Shown: positions 21,875 to 32,866 of the stretch, piece after piece
How positions within the stretch are numbered: position 1 is the first letter of the stretch
Layout: each line of letters starts with the position of its first letter
Notes under the pieces: generated by a model
Database searches by the model: none
Seen by the model: only the letters and a program-made list of their open reading frames with translations
Told to the model about the DNA's origin: nothing
Position numbers and translations under genes: made by a program
Origin: Rusavskia elegans
Lineage: Eukaryota > Ascomycota > Lecanoromycetes > Teloschistales > Teloschistaceae
Assembly (NCBI GenBank): GCA_011316305.1
Contig: SAUG01000072.1
Coordinates: 62,001-126,000 of the forward strand
DNA length: 64,000 nt
Reading direction: 5' to 3'

Positions 21875-23359
21875 CTATCGGACATAACCCAGCCTCTTCG
21901 TCGGACTCTGTTGCGGCGCGCCAATATCATGATTCTCCCTATAATCCACCCTTGGTACACCCAATGCATTCTGATACGGCGTATAATACTGATTCGGATC
22001 TTCTGTAAACGACGATCGTTGCGCATGGGGTGTTGAAGGAGGAGGTTGAGGATAATTAGCTGCCGCTTGGGGTGGAGGTTGCCATGGATGAGTCTTGTGG
22101 CGGAAGAGGTACATGGTGAGGTTGTTGACGGCTAGACAGCCTAGGAAGAGAACGCATAGGGAAATCTACCCAGACAAACATGTGAGCATCAGTGACGACG
22201 ATTCATCTTCAGTGAAATTCACAAGAAAAATAGAGGCTTACCATAGCTTTTGCTGAAATCGGCTGGAAGAAATTATTGATAATCTCCGCAAAAGTATGCG
22301 CGCTGACTTTGGCTCTTCCCACCATGGTCGGATCCCTCTGCATGCATTTCTCCCAGCTGTTGCAGATACTCTCCATGGCCGGCACCCGCGCTTCGGGCTT
22401 GTCGCATTTGTTGTCCTTGTAGTCTCGTGCACACATGGCCATTTCCACTAAGATCTCCCCGGCTGCTTCTTTGGATTTCTCATTAACGTCGGAGCGGATG
22501 GTGGACCAGAAGGCGTAGATCATGTAGATGATCACGGTGACCAAGAAGAAATTGAGTAGGAACTGGGCGTAGTATGAGAGGATATGCGGGAGGTTGGGAT
22601 GGGTTTCGAGATAGCTGAAAAAGGCAGGGACGATGCCCATTTGGTGAACTTTGGGGGAGGCTGTTCTGGGTCCTTCGCTGCTACTTGGTCTTTCATGGTC
22701 CTCGCCTTCCCAGTCGGAATCCTCGTTCAGGCGTGGGCGGGCGATTCGGGCATCCTGTTCTGCTCCTCTTCGCTTGCGCTTGTGGATTCTACGAGCCATG
22801 ACGTCGTTTCGAGGTCTTCGTTGGATCTCGCCCCGACCAGACATGCCATAGCGACCGAAGATACCCAGAGCGGGCTGCTTACGCTCTGCTTGGAATTGCA
22901 CCATTGCACCGTTGTTCTTCCCTAGTTGGCCTCGTGGGGTTGGCTCTGGTGTGTCTTCAGTATCGCCGTTAGCTGGCGAGGACTGGTTTTCTGCGCCTGA
23001 CGAGAAATCGAGCTCAGGCGACTTTTGAGGGGTGGTGAAGGATGGGTTTCGGAATTGATGGGTCATCTTCGTTGAGGATGTGAAAGGGGGAACAGGCGGC
23101 CGGGGACCAAAAGCACTTTTTGAAGGAGACTGGGGTTTCTGTGATGAATGGAAGCTGGCGAATGATCCTGAAGTCGATTAGGATTTTGTGTCTCGAAGAC
23201 CAAGTGCGATTCGAATGGTGAAGTACCTTTCGACATTGATCGCTCGTCAGGAGCTGACATTTTGTTGGCTACTCCCTTCAGAAACGGCGAATCCAAGCCA
23301 GAAGGACCATATCCCTGTTGCCACTGGAAATCCATCGGACTCTCATTTGAACGCGCCAT
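21875..23359 (-). CDS. Brl1/Brr6-like nuclear envelope protein
   Basis: Exons on the complement, 23227..23359, 22242..23167 and 21875..22165, give 449 aa. Introns of 59 bp (GTACTT, branch CCTAATC, TTCAG) and 76 bp (GTAAGC...GGTAG) join in phase. The N-terminal half is disordered (ESPMDFQWQQ, FRNPSFTTPQK). The Brr6_like_C_C domain follows: TM1 around LLNFFLVTVIIYMIYAFW, a perinuclear loop with four Cys (CARDYKDNKC and CNSWEKC) and TM2 ISLCVLFLGCLAVNNLTMYLF. Two TMs around a double-disulfide loop define Brl1/Brr6, which aid nuclear pore complex assembly and lipid homeostasis of the envelope. The start at 23359 fits family sequence; an upstream in-frame ATG at 23470 would add 37 residues. Brl1 and Brr6 cannot be separated here. 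Confidence 0.88.
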
Positions 23360-23826
23360 TGCTCCAATTACCGAATGTGTTGGGTCTGAGGTGAAGCTCG
23401 ATGATGCGTACCTTAGGTAAACAGAAGCGGCCGCTACGGTAACCACGTTCGCTAGCGGCCCACCCCACATTTAAACCATGGGTGATAATTCAGCGGTTTT
23501 CTTCCGACATTAAATTCCTGTCGATTAATGTTGATACAATGGATCTGGAAGTGTTGCTGCAATAACAATAGTCGTTACTATCTTCCTTGTGAAGCACTAC
23601 TACCGCCTTGTTGCGAGTGATGAACGTCAACAAAGAAGGTACCTAACCAACAGATCAACCCCGGCGAAAAGACTCATCGACCAAAACAAGAGAACACATG
23701 CTGTGATCCCGCCCAGATCTGCTCCGCTCCTCGATTGCTCGCAAGTCTGTCAAACGCCATACCGCCTGAATTCCACCGCGGAAACACCCAGAATGATCCA
23801 GACCCAGTCGCAAGTCGAAAAGCCAA
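23360..23826. other. Intergenic between same-strand genes
   Basis: BRL1/BRR6 promoter region and 3' flank of the 23827-24415 gene; nothing else recognised. Confidence 0.5.
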
Positions 23827-24415
23827 TTAAATCAATTCGAAGTCACCGTCATCTGCCGCGTACCCAGTGGAGGCGTCTTCCTTCTCGTTCCCAACAACCT
23901 CGTACTCCTCCATGACGAGCTTCTCGGTAGCCTGGGTTTCGTATCTCTCGACCGCTTTGGCGAGGGCCATGCTGAGGATTTGGCCTCCTTGATTTGGGCC
24001 GTGAGCGGCATCGTAAGAGTAGGTGATACCGGCGTCGGGTTCGGGTGCAGCAGAGGACTCTCGAACCTCTTCCTCAGCCGAAGAGTCGGAAATGGAGTTG
24101 TCGTTCTCGAGGCGAGACTCGTGCTTGCGGGACATGGTCTCCATTCTGCCCAATTTGTTCTTCCCGGACTCGTTCTCGCGTCTTGCCTGACGATAGTATC
24201 TGCGAGGCGCCTTGCTGTTAGGCAACGTCTCCCAAGCACAGGCACCGGGATGCGACTTACGTTGCAGGGGGAGCTTTGGCCGGTATCTTCTTATCACAGC
24301 CGCGAGTCGGACTGGCCTCACCTCTGGCCCATTTGTACTTCTGGTCGAGCTCTCGCTTGCGGTCTTGGCCCAACTTGCGCCTCATGGTCGAATCATGAAA
24401 TCCTTTCGGAGCCAT
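23827..24415 (-). CDS. Small conserved hypothetical protein with acidic tail
   Basis: Two exons on the complement, 24261..24415 and 23827..24214, give 180 aa. The 46-bp intron (GTAAGT, branch CCTAACAG) joins KAPPAT to KAPRRYYRQ in phase. The N-terminus MAPKGFHDSTMRRKLGQD is very basic and well formed. Charged helical segments follow (ARRENESGKNKLGRMETM), then an acidic Ser/Glu stretch (ISDSSAEEEV), a helix with AKAVERYETQATEKLV and an acidic end. No domain is recognised. The opening and the charge pattern suggest a nuclear or nucleolar adaptor protein, but that is only an impression. Confidence 0.75.
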
Positions 24416-25186
24416 GAAGGCGGACTGGTGGATGGATGCAAAGAAGAGAGGAGGTCGTGAAAAAAGATAATAGAAGGATGGTGACTGATGAAGGCTGCCG
24501 GTGTAGGCAGCTCAGAAGGTTGAACGAAGCAGATGATGGAAGGGCAATGAGGTGATACAAGTAGAACACGTGGTGGACGGTTGGGTGATGTGGCTTAGGA
24601 AGATCGGGGTTCTTTATTGAGTCACTTCAGACAAAGGGTTGCGGATGAGCAAGGATAGATGACTGGACAAGAAAGCTAAGAGGGCAGACGAGAGTGTGGA
24701 GCTAGCTCTGTGTACAACAGCTGAGGGGTTATGATTGAGACGACAGCTGGGGCAGGTGCAACGGGTCACAGCCGGTTTGATGACCGGGTTGAGGTATGAC
24801 TCTATCCGTTGGAGCAAGCGGGGACGGTATCTACCGTGACGGATGAAGCCACATGCTCATATTGAGTCAGGCGGTTAAAACATCAACTACATGGGAATCA
24901 TCTACTCCTCCTTATCGTCCTCTATCAGTGATCTAGGTCAGGCACCGGAGCGCTTATGGTTGTTGAGCTACCTTACGTGGTATGATTGCCTCCGCTTGTG
25001 TCATCGAAGCTGCAGGGGAGCTTTATCTGCCAGCTGCTATTTATAGGCCGCTACAAAGCCGCTAGTCCGATGACGTACATTCACATTTGCAGTGCTGTTA
25101 ACCAAGAAGCTGCTGATGGTTCAATATATACAACCTCCAAAGTAATGGACCCGATTATTGTCTTTCACGATGAATCATATCAGTTC
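24416..25186. other. Intergenic, nothing recognised
   Basis: 771 bp between two minus-strand genes; no supported frame, repeat or RNA gene. Confidence 0.5.
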
Positions 25187-25848
25187 TCACTCGCTATCAG
25201 CACCGGTAGTCGCGTCTTCCTCGCTTGGTAGTCTCGTCGGAAACCATCCAAACGTGCTGCAGAGGTGTATCAGTCACGCTCTGCGGAACATCATCTCTTT
25301 CCACCTTCTCACCTAAAATCCACAGTGAATTCTCCCAGAGCAGTCGTTCCGACAGTCACCCCTTCCTGACGCAAAGCAGCAGCTTGTCTCGAAGCTCCGC
25401 CAGGACCCCTATTCGAACCATCACTTGATGTCCGGCCTTAGATTGATTCATGTAGGCTGACCTCGGTGATATCATGCCTTTGGCATTGATCACTCGCTGC
25501 CAAGGTACATTTTGGTCGTGGAAAAAGTGCTCTCCGTCATCGGCGAATGAGGGTAGGTGCTTCAAGCAAACACCGACCTGCCTGCAACGGTTGAATCCAG
25601 GTATCACCTTGAATAGGAGATCTCACTGATTGCCACTGACCGAGGGCATTCCGCTGTAAAAAGACAAGTCAACCTTCACCTTCTTCCCTATCATGAACTT
25701 GATGACCTCCCACGGTGGATTGATTGTACTCACGCCGGCCGAGAAGAAGTGCAATGTGCCCGTAACTTGTAACACTACCAGGCGGGATTTCCTGAACGGC
25801 TTCGTAGACAGCATGGAACCACCATTGCGCCTCGTCCGATCGAGCCAT
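25187..25848 (-). CDS. ATL1: Alkyltransferase-like protein (ATL, MGMT family without the acceptor Cys)
   Basis: Five exons on the complement, 25734..25848, 25641..25653 (13 nt), 25462..25581, 25313..25408 and 25187..25256, give 137 aa. All four GT-AG introns are in phase. The product reads MARSDEAQWW...QEIPPGSVTSYGHIA, LLGRPECPRQVGVCLKH, VPWQRVINAKGMISPRGPGG and ends in an acidic tail. The RQVG arginine-finger helix and the NVPWQRVINA motif match the MGMT DNA-binding domain. The catalytic PCHR is replaced by PWQR: Trp in place of the alkyl-acceptor Cys defines ATL proteins such as S. pombe Atl1. These cannot transfer the alkyl group but flag O6-alkylguanine for nucleotide excision repair. The sequence is intact and expected to be nuclear. 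Confidence 0.92.
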
Positions 25849-26054
25849 GATAGAGTCGGGATCCTATGGCAGCCGTTTCAAGCATGAGTAAGCGAAGCCT
25901 GATTTGGTGATTTGGCACGGATTAAGCGAGGGTTTTCCGAGATCTCTGATTGGATGGAAAGTGCCAAGCTTTTGCGCGTCTGTTGGGCACCAGAGATCCT
26001 TCAATCCTTCGCAACAACCTTAGTCTCGCAACAATTCAGAACCTTTGCAGGCAT

Positions 26055-26250
26055 ATATAGCTACTACTACTATCTCTTTTCCAGATTTTAAGAAAAATAA
26101 ATTATAGGGCTTATTAAGCTGACTTTTACGTTGTAAAGAAATAATTTTACGACCGGATAAATATCTAAAAAGATCTACTACTAGAAGTCTTAGCGCGCTA
26201 GCTTTATAGCGGAGATACTAAGATTATTCGTATTATAGTGTTATGAAAGA
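26055..26250. mobile_element. AT-rich patch, possible degraded transposon relic
   Basis: About 200 bp whose AT content is visibly far above both flanks, with TA-rich words, stops in all frames and a short palindrome TAGCGCGCTA at 26191-26200. In filamentous ascomycetes such isolated AT-rich patches are often RIP-mutated transposon remnants. No terminal repeats or transposase fragment can be seen, so the origin is inferred from composition and position only. Confidence 0.35.
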
Positions 26251-26454
26251 GTCAAGCAATTATCTTCTCTGATATATCTAGCTGGAAGCTGCAGGCGAAC
26301 AGCTTGAAAAAGCACGTCACACGAAAAAGAAAGCGATGGAGTAAAACGGGACGTAAAAAGCGGTTCCCCAACCATTAGTAACACACTAGTGAGCACGCCT
26401 ATTTGGAGCCTATAGGGGCCCGGGGGCGCCCGGAGGACCATAAAGGGCATCGTA

Positions 26455-26494
26455 GGTACCTTAGCTCGCATTGGTTTTCGGCAGCTAAGGTACC
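26455..26494. repeat. 12-bp perfect inverted repeat
   Basis: GGTACCTTAGCT at 26455-26466 is followed by its reverse complement AGCTAAGGTACC at 26483-26494, with a 16-bp loop. It could form a small hairpin or mark an element end. Confidence 0.7.
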
Positions 26495-27030
26495 TTAAGG
26501 TAAGCACCTTCGTAAGCTTCTACTGAAGTGTATCGAACTCATTTCGTTAGCCTTTACACATATCAAGCTGTACCCAGGAGGACCTTTATATAGGTGGGGC
26601 AGCATCGCTCTTCCTCTCTGCATTCTACGAGGAGCGACGTGAGACTCTATGTACGAGGATATATGGTTCGCGTGCGTCTTGCAATAAGCCACCCTGGGTG
26701 AGAGCGGGCTGCAATAGGTACTGTCAGGTCTCTTTCGTACCTTAGTTCAACACGGACTTTGACATTGTGCTGCCGCACCGTTCCAGAAGAGGAAGGTCTT
26801 TATCGCTCATGCCGATCGACGTCGGCTTCCTTGCGTAGCCAGCGATCGTCAAGAATTCGCTCAAATCTCGCGAGCTGACTCCCCCTCTTCCGCTCTTTAT
26901 CGATGGCCAACTGTCAATTCCACAGTCTTACTCACCCGACACCCTGACAGCGCTACCTTCACCTCTACGTCCCGTGCACTCGACAAAAAAATCACCCATT
27001 CACAGCAAAGTTCCGTACTCGCATAGCGAA

Positions 27031-27318
27031 ATGCCTAGAGAGCCATCGAGGAGAGAACTCAAAGATCTGGAGTTGGATCACGAGGACAAATGCTTCTGGC
27101 GATGCACGAATATGGATTGTCACTACAAGCAAAAGTATGGCCACCTCCATATCGCTAAACCATGGGAAAAGCACAAGAGACATGGGAAATGGGTCGTAAC
27201 ATGTTGGTGCAAGCTCTCAAAACAAACTCCGGGGCACTGGGTTTGCGTACGTCTACTGCCTCCCTTTCCGCACCAGATGAAGAAGCTTAGCCGGCGCAGT
27301 GCCGCTGTAACTGCTTGA
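27031..27318 (+). CDS. Small Cys/His/Lys-rich hypothetical protein (doubtful)
   Basis: The ATG at 27031 opens 95 codons beginning MPREPSRRELKDLEL. The middle is rich in Cys, His, Trp and Lys (CFWRCTNMDCHYKQKYGHLH, then WVVTCWCKLSK), which could bind a metal ion. A GTACGT directly after HWVC could be a splice donor, so the last 20 or so residues may not be real. No family is recognised. It sits alone in a gene-poor region next to the NLR; it may be a lineage-specific gene or a decayed fragment. Confidence 0.35.
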   Translation: MPREPSRRELKDLELDHEDKCFWRCTNMDCHYKQKYGHLHIAKPWEKHKRHGKWVVTCWCKLSKQTPGHWVCVRLLPPFPHQMKKLSRRSAAVTA

Positions 27319-27784
27319 TGAAGCGTTTTGACGAAGGCTCATCAAGCGACAGTGACAAGATGTCGGGAGCAATGAGCAGGGCGAGCTCATCGGGCCCCGA
27401 GTCTGTTGGAACAAATGTGTAACTACGGAATCAAATTCGTAGTGTCTTGAGGCTTGCTTTGGTTGAACAAGATCGAACGCCTACCCAAGGATCATGGAAG
27501 TTATGTAATTTGATCACAGTGTGGCAGAATATTGAAGATTGCTAGTCTAGGAAGGCGCTACTTTACGGTCGTGTCAACGTCCTCAAATTTGGTATCCGAA
27601 TGGATCAACAGGGTTGTTCAATGAACTCATCTTTTCCTCCTCGAATCCTCCTCGAATCTGAAACCGATCGTTTGTATTTAGTGATGTGTACGGAGGATGA
27701 CACCAATAGTCCTCACCACACGCTAAAAGCCGCCCGTAGCCTACTATCGCCCGGACTACCTGAGTGGAGCCCCCGCCCAGATTG
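27319..27784. other. Intergenic 3' of the NLR gene
   Basis: Holds the left arm of the inverted repeat described at 27692-27819 and a doubled CCTCCTCGAAT near 27635-27660. No gene is supported. Confidence 0.5.
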
Positions 27785-27819
27785 CTAGCGCATGGTGAGG
27801 ACTTTCGGTGTCATCCTCT
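27692..27819. repeat. Inverted repeat straddling the NLR stop codon
   Basis: Arms of 27 bp at 27692-27718 and 27793-27819 match as reverse complements at 24 of 27 positions, with a 74-bp loop. The right arm lies inside the last codons of the NLR gene (region encoding RMTPKVLTMR); the left arm is beyond its stop. A transcript running through would form a stem-loop. Confidence 0.8.
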
Positions 27820-30800
27820 GTAAGACCTCGGCCTTCGCCCGCATCCATTCATCTAATCTCCTTTTATGGAAATAGGTTTTCTGATGAGACCGGCCCCAAT
27901 TTGCGTCGAAGTACGAGACGACTTTCCTTTGCAGAACGACCGCATCGTCATACAATAATTCCCTTGCATAGCTTTGCGCCAAATCGTTGTAAGCCTGTGC
28001 GGTAAAGGAATCGCTGATCGTGCTGCCGCCGCCGAGTTCGTGATGGCGAATCTCTTCCGTATTGGCTGAATCCAATGTCTCAACGACCTTTTTCCTCAGA
28101 TCTAGGCACATCTTGACGAGATCTTCTCTTGTGTATTCGTGGTATACGAAAGTTTCTTCGGATGGTACGTCCAAAGTATGCACAGAAACTGTTTCTTCAG
28201 GCAAATCCTGGGAAGAGCTATCGGAAGCAAGTCTCCAAGAAACACAAGATATGACTTCTTCTGAATTCTGAGGTATTTCCCTGACTGAACCAAGCGGGTC
28301 TCTTGACAAGGGATCGTAATCTTCAGCGATGCCCAAGTAGAGTGTGGCAAGCTTCACCATAGCCTTTAGCTCTAATCGTGTTGTCCTATCGTGCTGGGCA
28401 CTGATCAGATCCTCAAGCGTTTGGGCAGCCTCTGGGTGCTGCTTCGACAAAATCAAACAGTCAACATACTTAAATAGGACGACATCATGATAAGGGTCGT
28501 CATATTTTTGCAAAACCTTGATCACGTGTGATAATTTGGCGGCGGCGACCTTAGGGTTTCGACATTGGATTATCCGCGCCATCTGCACTTCTGCCATCAA
28601 AACTTCAAAGTCTTCCGGCTCTAGTCTTTTGTTCAATGTCTCAAATACGTCCCTCTGGATGTCTGTGGCTTCGCCGAGTGCAGACTCGTGGGTGTCGCGC
28701 AATCTGAGCAGGACTTTCCCAAGGTCGATACGAGCGTGCAATGTCATCAGATGATCTTGTCCCCAAATCCTGGTGGACTTCTCAACGACCTCCCGCAATA
28801 ACTCCAGAGCCTCTTGGTGCTCATCAGACCTTAGGTGGACCGCGGCACGAGTAGCCAATGCGACACAAGTATCAGGATGGTCGTCTCCAAGTGCCTTCGT
28901 CCTACTGGCAAGGATCTCCTTTGCCAAGCTAGTAGCTCTTATCACTTGTCCAGTCTGCACGAGGCTAACAACGAGCTCACGACGGGCGTTCCAGGCGTAG
29001 TCGTGCACGCTATTAACGAGAGAGTCGCAGACTTCCTCGCGAAGTCGCAAGGCTTCCTTGCGATTGTCGAACTCGAACAGACTCATTGCATAATTACGTT
29101 TTGCTTTCAGAACCTGGTTCCGATCGAGTTCAGTGCAGTGGGATGATTGGGCTGCAGCTTCTGCAAAACTCAAAACCTCTTTGCGCAAACGTAGAGCCTC
29201 TTTTCGGTGAGCTACGTGTCGCGAATAGCTGACTGCAAGATCTGCTGCCGCACTGTAGTATCGCCTCGCAAGTCGTTCTTTGTCGGCCAAACATGAATCT
29301 TGACCTCCGGAAGAGTACTTGTCTTTGCTTTCTCTGTATACTCTCTCCCGGAGTTGTAAGGATCCCTTCGAGTCGCCAAGGATGTCAAGGCTGACAGCCA
29401 GCTCGCTCTTTGCTCTCAGTGCAAGCTCGTTGATGGGACCGAAGGCAGCTTCTGATTTGATGCTAGCGCGATGCTGTAGCGTCTTGGAATCGTTGAATCG
29501 TCCATTTTCTAGATAGACTCTTGAGAAATCCAGTAAAGCTTTGATCGCCACCTCGAGATCGAGATTACCGTCAAGGAGCAAGCTGCATGGGTCAGTGTAG
29601 TTATCAAAGCAGGCATCGATGTGCGGGACGATAATTCTCCGAAAGTTGATATCTTCTTGCCTGGATTCTGAGGGGATTGAGGTCCCAAGTATGCGTATGG
29701 CAGTGCGCCAGTGCCCTAGCTTTGTAGCCTCCGCACCATGCTCAATCCACATCCTCGCACGTGCGCAGCGATGGAGCACTTCGAGCATTGACGTGCCGTG
29801 CTCTTGTTGCACTCTTTCTAGCATTATTAGCCCCAATGCCACGAGGACCCTCGTCGCCTCTTTATACCTCATCCCATTGCTGAGGAAACCCAGTTCGGGG
29901 TCAGATTCACTGATGGGATGGTCAAAAAGTCGTCTTGGTAGATAGCTATGTGAGAACATAGTCTTAAACTGTAGAAGCTTGCTGGCGTCTCGAAACTTTT
30001 CCTCGTCTTTTCCCTTCAACTTGTCGATGATAAGCTTGAAACTCTGCCACAAGGGTTCGTGGATGTCCCTTAGTTGAGGTGGAAGATCGTCACCCTTGTG
30101 CTTGAAAGCTGCAATGTATTCTTCGCAGTCGTTCACTGTCGGTCGACCGCCACTATCTCTGCACAGGTATGCTGCAGCCAAGCGAATCGACAATGTATGA
30201 GAACCCAGCGTTCGTACCAATTTCTTGACTGAAACAGAAAAGCCTTTTCCTAAGTCGCCCTCCGGATTTGGAAGTTGCATGCAATTCCAGAAGATCCTTT
30301 CCAGATGTTTCATATGCAATTCGAGCACGTTGATATGAAAATTATGATCCATGTCCAATGTCGCGGTAAATGTGGGCGCGCAAACCAGCACGATCCCGTT
30401 TACATTGTTCGGAAGATAGTGACGAAGTGGAACCCCCTCAGTGCTATTGAAATTATCAAAAATGAGTATCCACGAGGTCTTAGTGTTCGACAGCTTTGTC
30501 TTCACAGCGTTAACGACGCTATTCTCGGGCTGCGATGCTTGTTCGTAGTCTTGTGCTGAACCAAGGTCTTGGTAATTGTTAGTGGATCGAAGACGGAGAT
30601 TCCTGGCGATGTTTGTATAGTCATGTTCCAGTGCTCTGGAGCTCTCTGCGTTGACGAGCCAGATCCAGTCATAACTGAGAATTTTCAGATGAGAGAAGCT
30701 GGTGGATTCGTGCCACTAACCGATTTCTCAGGGTCTTAGCAAACTTCAGGCACACTTGTGTCTTCCCTATGCCCGGGATTCCATATATCAGCCCGAAAGG

Positions 30801-31925
30801 CATTTCATTTTCATCCTTCGTCTGCTTAACTTTCTTATTGATTTCATCAATGACCTCCTCACGATCCTCGAATTCGAAACACAGCTTTCCGCTAGTGGAG
30901 GAGGGAAGATACAGCTTGCCAATTTCGGCTTCGAGGAACATGTCAATACGGGTAATTACACACCTTTGCTATTAAGTCTACATACCATCTGAGACGACAT
31001 TTGTTCGTTCCTGTGGAGAATCCTGTAACGATTTGTTCGTAGGTCCGGAAAAAGTTCTGAGATCGCTTTCCCAGCGAAGAAGCTCTCCCAATAACCTCTT
31101 GAAACCGTTGTCATGCTCCCCCCAAAATTTGACCATGCCGGAGTGGTTCGCGTGGATCGATGCTAGGCTATAGCCATCAAATGTCGCAGATTCTTTCGAG
31201 ACGACCCTTCCCACCACATGCTTCATGGCTAACTCCTCGAAGAAGCAAGTTACATGGAGGCTGCGATTATGATTTTCTTTGAGGTCGCGAAGAAGAGAGC
31301 GGAAGCTGGTCTGTAGAGATGCTAGGTATTGATCATTGGTCTGAAGGACGGAGAGCAACGACTTGTTTACCGATTTGAAGACTCCAAGACAGCCAGCTGG
31401 CATGCTAGACCAGTTAGCAATCCAACTGCCTTGGTGAGGCGTTCCCATAAATGCAATTGCCTGAGTTGATTGGAAGATCTTTTTAAGATGTGGCTCGGGG
31501 CTGTCTTTCGAAATGAGTATGGCCGCTTTGCATACCAGGCCACCTAGGCTGTGTGCGACAAAGATAAGGCTGCGTGCTGAGGCCTCCTTCCCATTTCGAT
31601 CGTTAGTCAAGTCGGTCAAGAGATTGTTCGCATGATCGGCCAAGCAGTTCGATGAAGCCGTACTTTTGCGCACAAGATATGCATCATAGCCCCAGGTTAG
31701 AATCCGCGCATACTTCAAGCGAGAAGGTAGGAGGAGCTCTATCCATGGCTTTTCCTCACCATGTGCGGTCCACGTAGCCTCTCTATCGCCAGTAAGACCA
31801 TGAATAAAACAAACATCGACAATTGGATTGGGGCAGCAGTGAACCTCCTTGACACCTTCAGGAAAGACAACGGCAGAGACATCTGTATGGTTCTTTCGGA
31901 AGAAGCGTTTAATATTGACCATCAT
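27785..31925 (-). CDS. NLR-like STAND protein: alpha/beta hydrolase - NB domain - TPR
   Basis: Exons on the complement, 30986..31925, 30721..30928 and 27785..30674, give 1345 aa. Introns of 57 and 46 bp are in phase (VVSD to AEIGKLYL; LRNR to YDWIWLV). The start is the ATG at 31925; a TTG lies further upstream. Residues about 40-290 form an esterase/lipase-like hydrolase: FIHGLTGD, nucleophile elbow AHSLGG near residue 125 and the ANHSGMVKF segment common in fungal NLR hydrolases. The NB domain has Walker A GIPGIGKT (about 30758-30781) and Walker B SWILIFDNFN; the RNBS-B position reads IVLVCAPT, without the usual Arg. The C-terminal half is TPR-like, with ALGDDHPDTCVAL typical of TPR_12 units. 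Such proteins act in fungal allorecognition or non-self-triggered cell death. No frame break is seen, so it looks functional. Confidence 0.9.
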
Positions 31926-32202
31926 CTTGAAGAAAGGATCCAATCATCTGCTGAGATGCCAGAGAAACCTCAGTTAGGTAGATATCTACCTGAGGTGGTG
32001 CTAAGTTTCCTGGTTAAGGTAGGCTTAGATCCTCGGCTACTATGCCTCTTGTAGTTAGATCTACCTTGGCATCAGAGTTTTCTTCCATCAAATTTCTCAC
32101 ACAGCATTAGATAGTTAATAAATTAATCTACTCCTTCCCCATGTGGTCTACTACCTTCATTTTTCAACAAATGACGGTCAAGTTAAAGACAGATGCCAAG
32201 AA
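31926..32202. promoter_or_regulatory. Shared divergent promoter with a 16-bp palindrome
   Basis: 277 bp separate the start codons of the NLR (minus) and the AT-hook gene (plus). At 31976-31991 lies the perfect palindrome AGGTAGATATCTACCT; related TAGATC/CTACC words recur nearby (32054-32066). The palindrome is directly visible; a regulatory role is an inference from its position 51 bp from the NLR ATG. Confidence 0.5.
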
Positions 32203-32740
32203 ATGGACCACATTGCTCATGGGGCCGAGGATGGGCCCGTGGAGGTAGATGAGGTTGATCACGGTGGGAATGGTGTCGAAGACCCAGAGAAAGATAGCGT
32301 TGAGGTGGACAATGGCGATACTCAGATCCAATATAGCTACAGCGTTAGTGTTGATGACGACGTTGAAGGTCGGTGTTACCCTTGTGGCTTCGTATCAATG
32401 CTGACATGTGATTCTAGGAGAGCAGAAACCGTCCGACCCTCAAACCGTTGAGGCCCCAGTGCAATCTTCTCCTTGCGTGGGCCCCAGGGGTCGGGGTAGA
32501 CCTCGCCGCAGCCGAACTGCAACTACAATAGGCAACACCATCCGGGAGGTTACTAAGATTGCTGGAGATGAACAGTCAGGCGAGAGGCATGTCGTCAAGG
32601 TTCAGGCCGAGGCATGGCTGGCAGAGAAAAGTTTTCCTGCTGTCTGTGACGCCATCGCAACATATAAGGCTAAGAAGGACCGCGCGGCGAAGAAAGGAAT
32701 AGCCTCGAACCCCAGCGTTGACAAAATGTCAAAGCTTTGA
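32203..32740 (+). CDS. Small AT-hook protein, unknown function
   Basis: Two exons, 32203..32368 and 32418..32740, give 162 aa. The 49-bp intron (GTCGGT, branch GCTGAC, TTCTAG) joins DDDVEG to EQKPSDP in phase. The ATG at 32203 is the first in frame; upstream only GTG is available. The N-terminal third is strongly acidic (EVDEVDHGGNGVEDPEKD). A GRGRPRRSRT motif follows, a good AT-hook core (GRP flanked by Arg), then a Lys/Ala-rich helical end (AEAWLAEKSFPAV, YKAKKDRAAKKG). It could bind AT-rich DNA in the nucleus. It shares a divergent promoter with the NLR. No family is recognised and expression is unproven. Confidence 0.55.
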
Positions 32741-32866
32741 ATGTTGTATTTTCAGATACAGCTATCTTCATTAGCCACAGGACCTCGGCCCATAGAGGGA
32801 TTTCTAGGACTAGACAAAGATATGCTCCACCGCTACTCAACCTTTGGATGGCGGAATAGGACGAAG

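Larger units (their letters stand above)
25849..27030. other. Left edge of accessory island, no gene supported
   Basis: 1.2 kb with a strongly AT-rich core (26055-26250, listed separately), a 12-bp inverted repeat at 26455-26494 and no plausible coding sequence. Confidence 0.5.
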
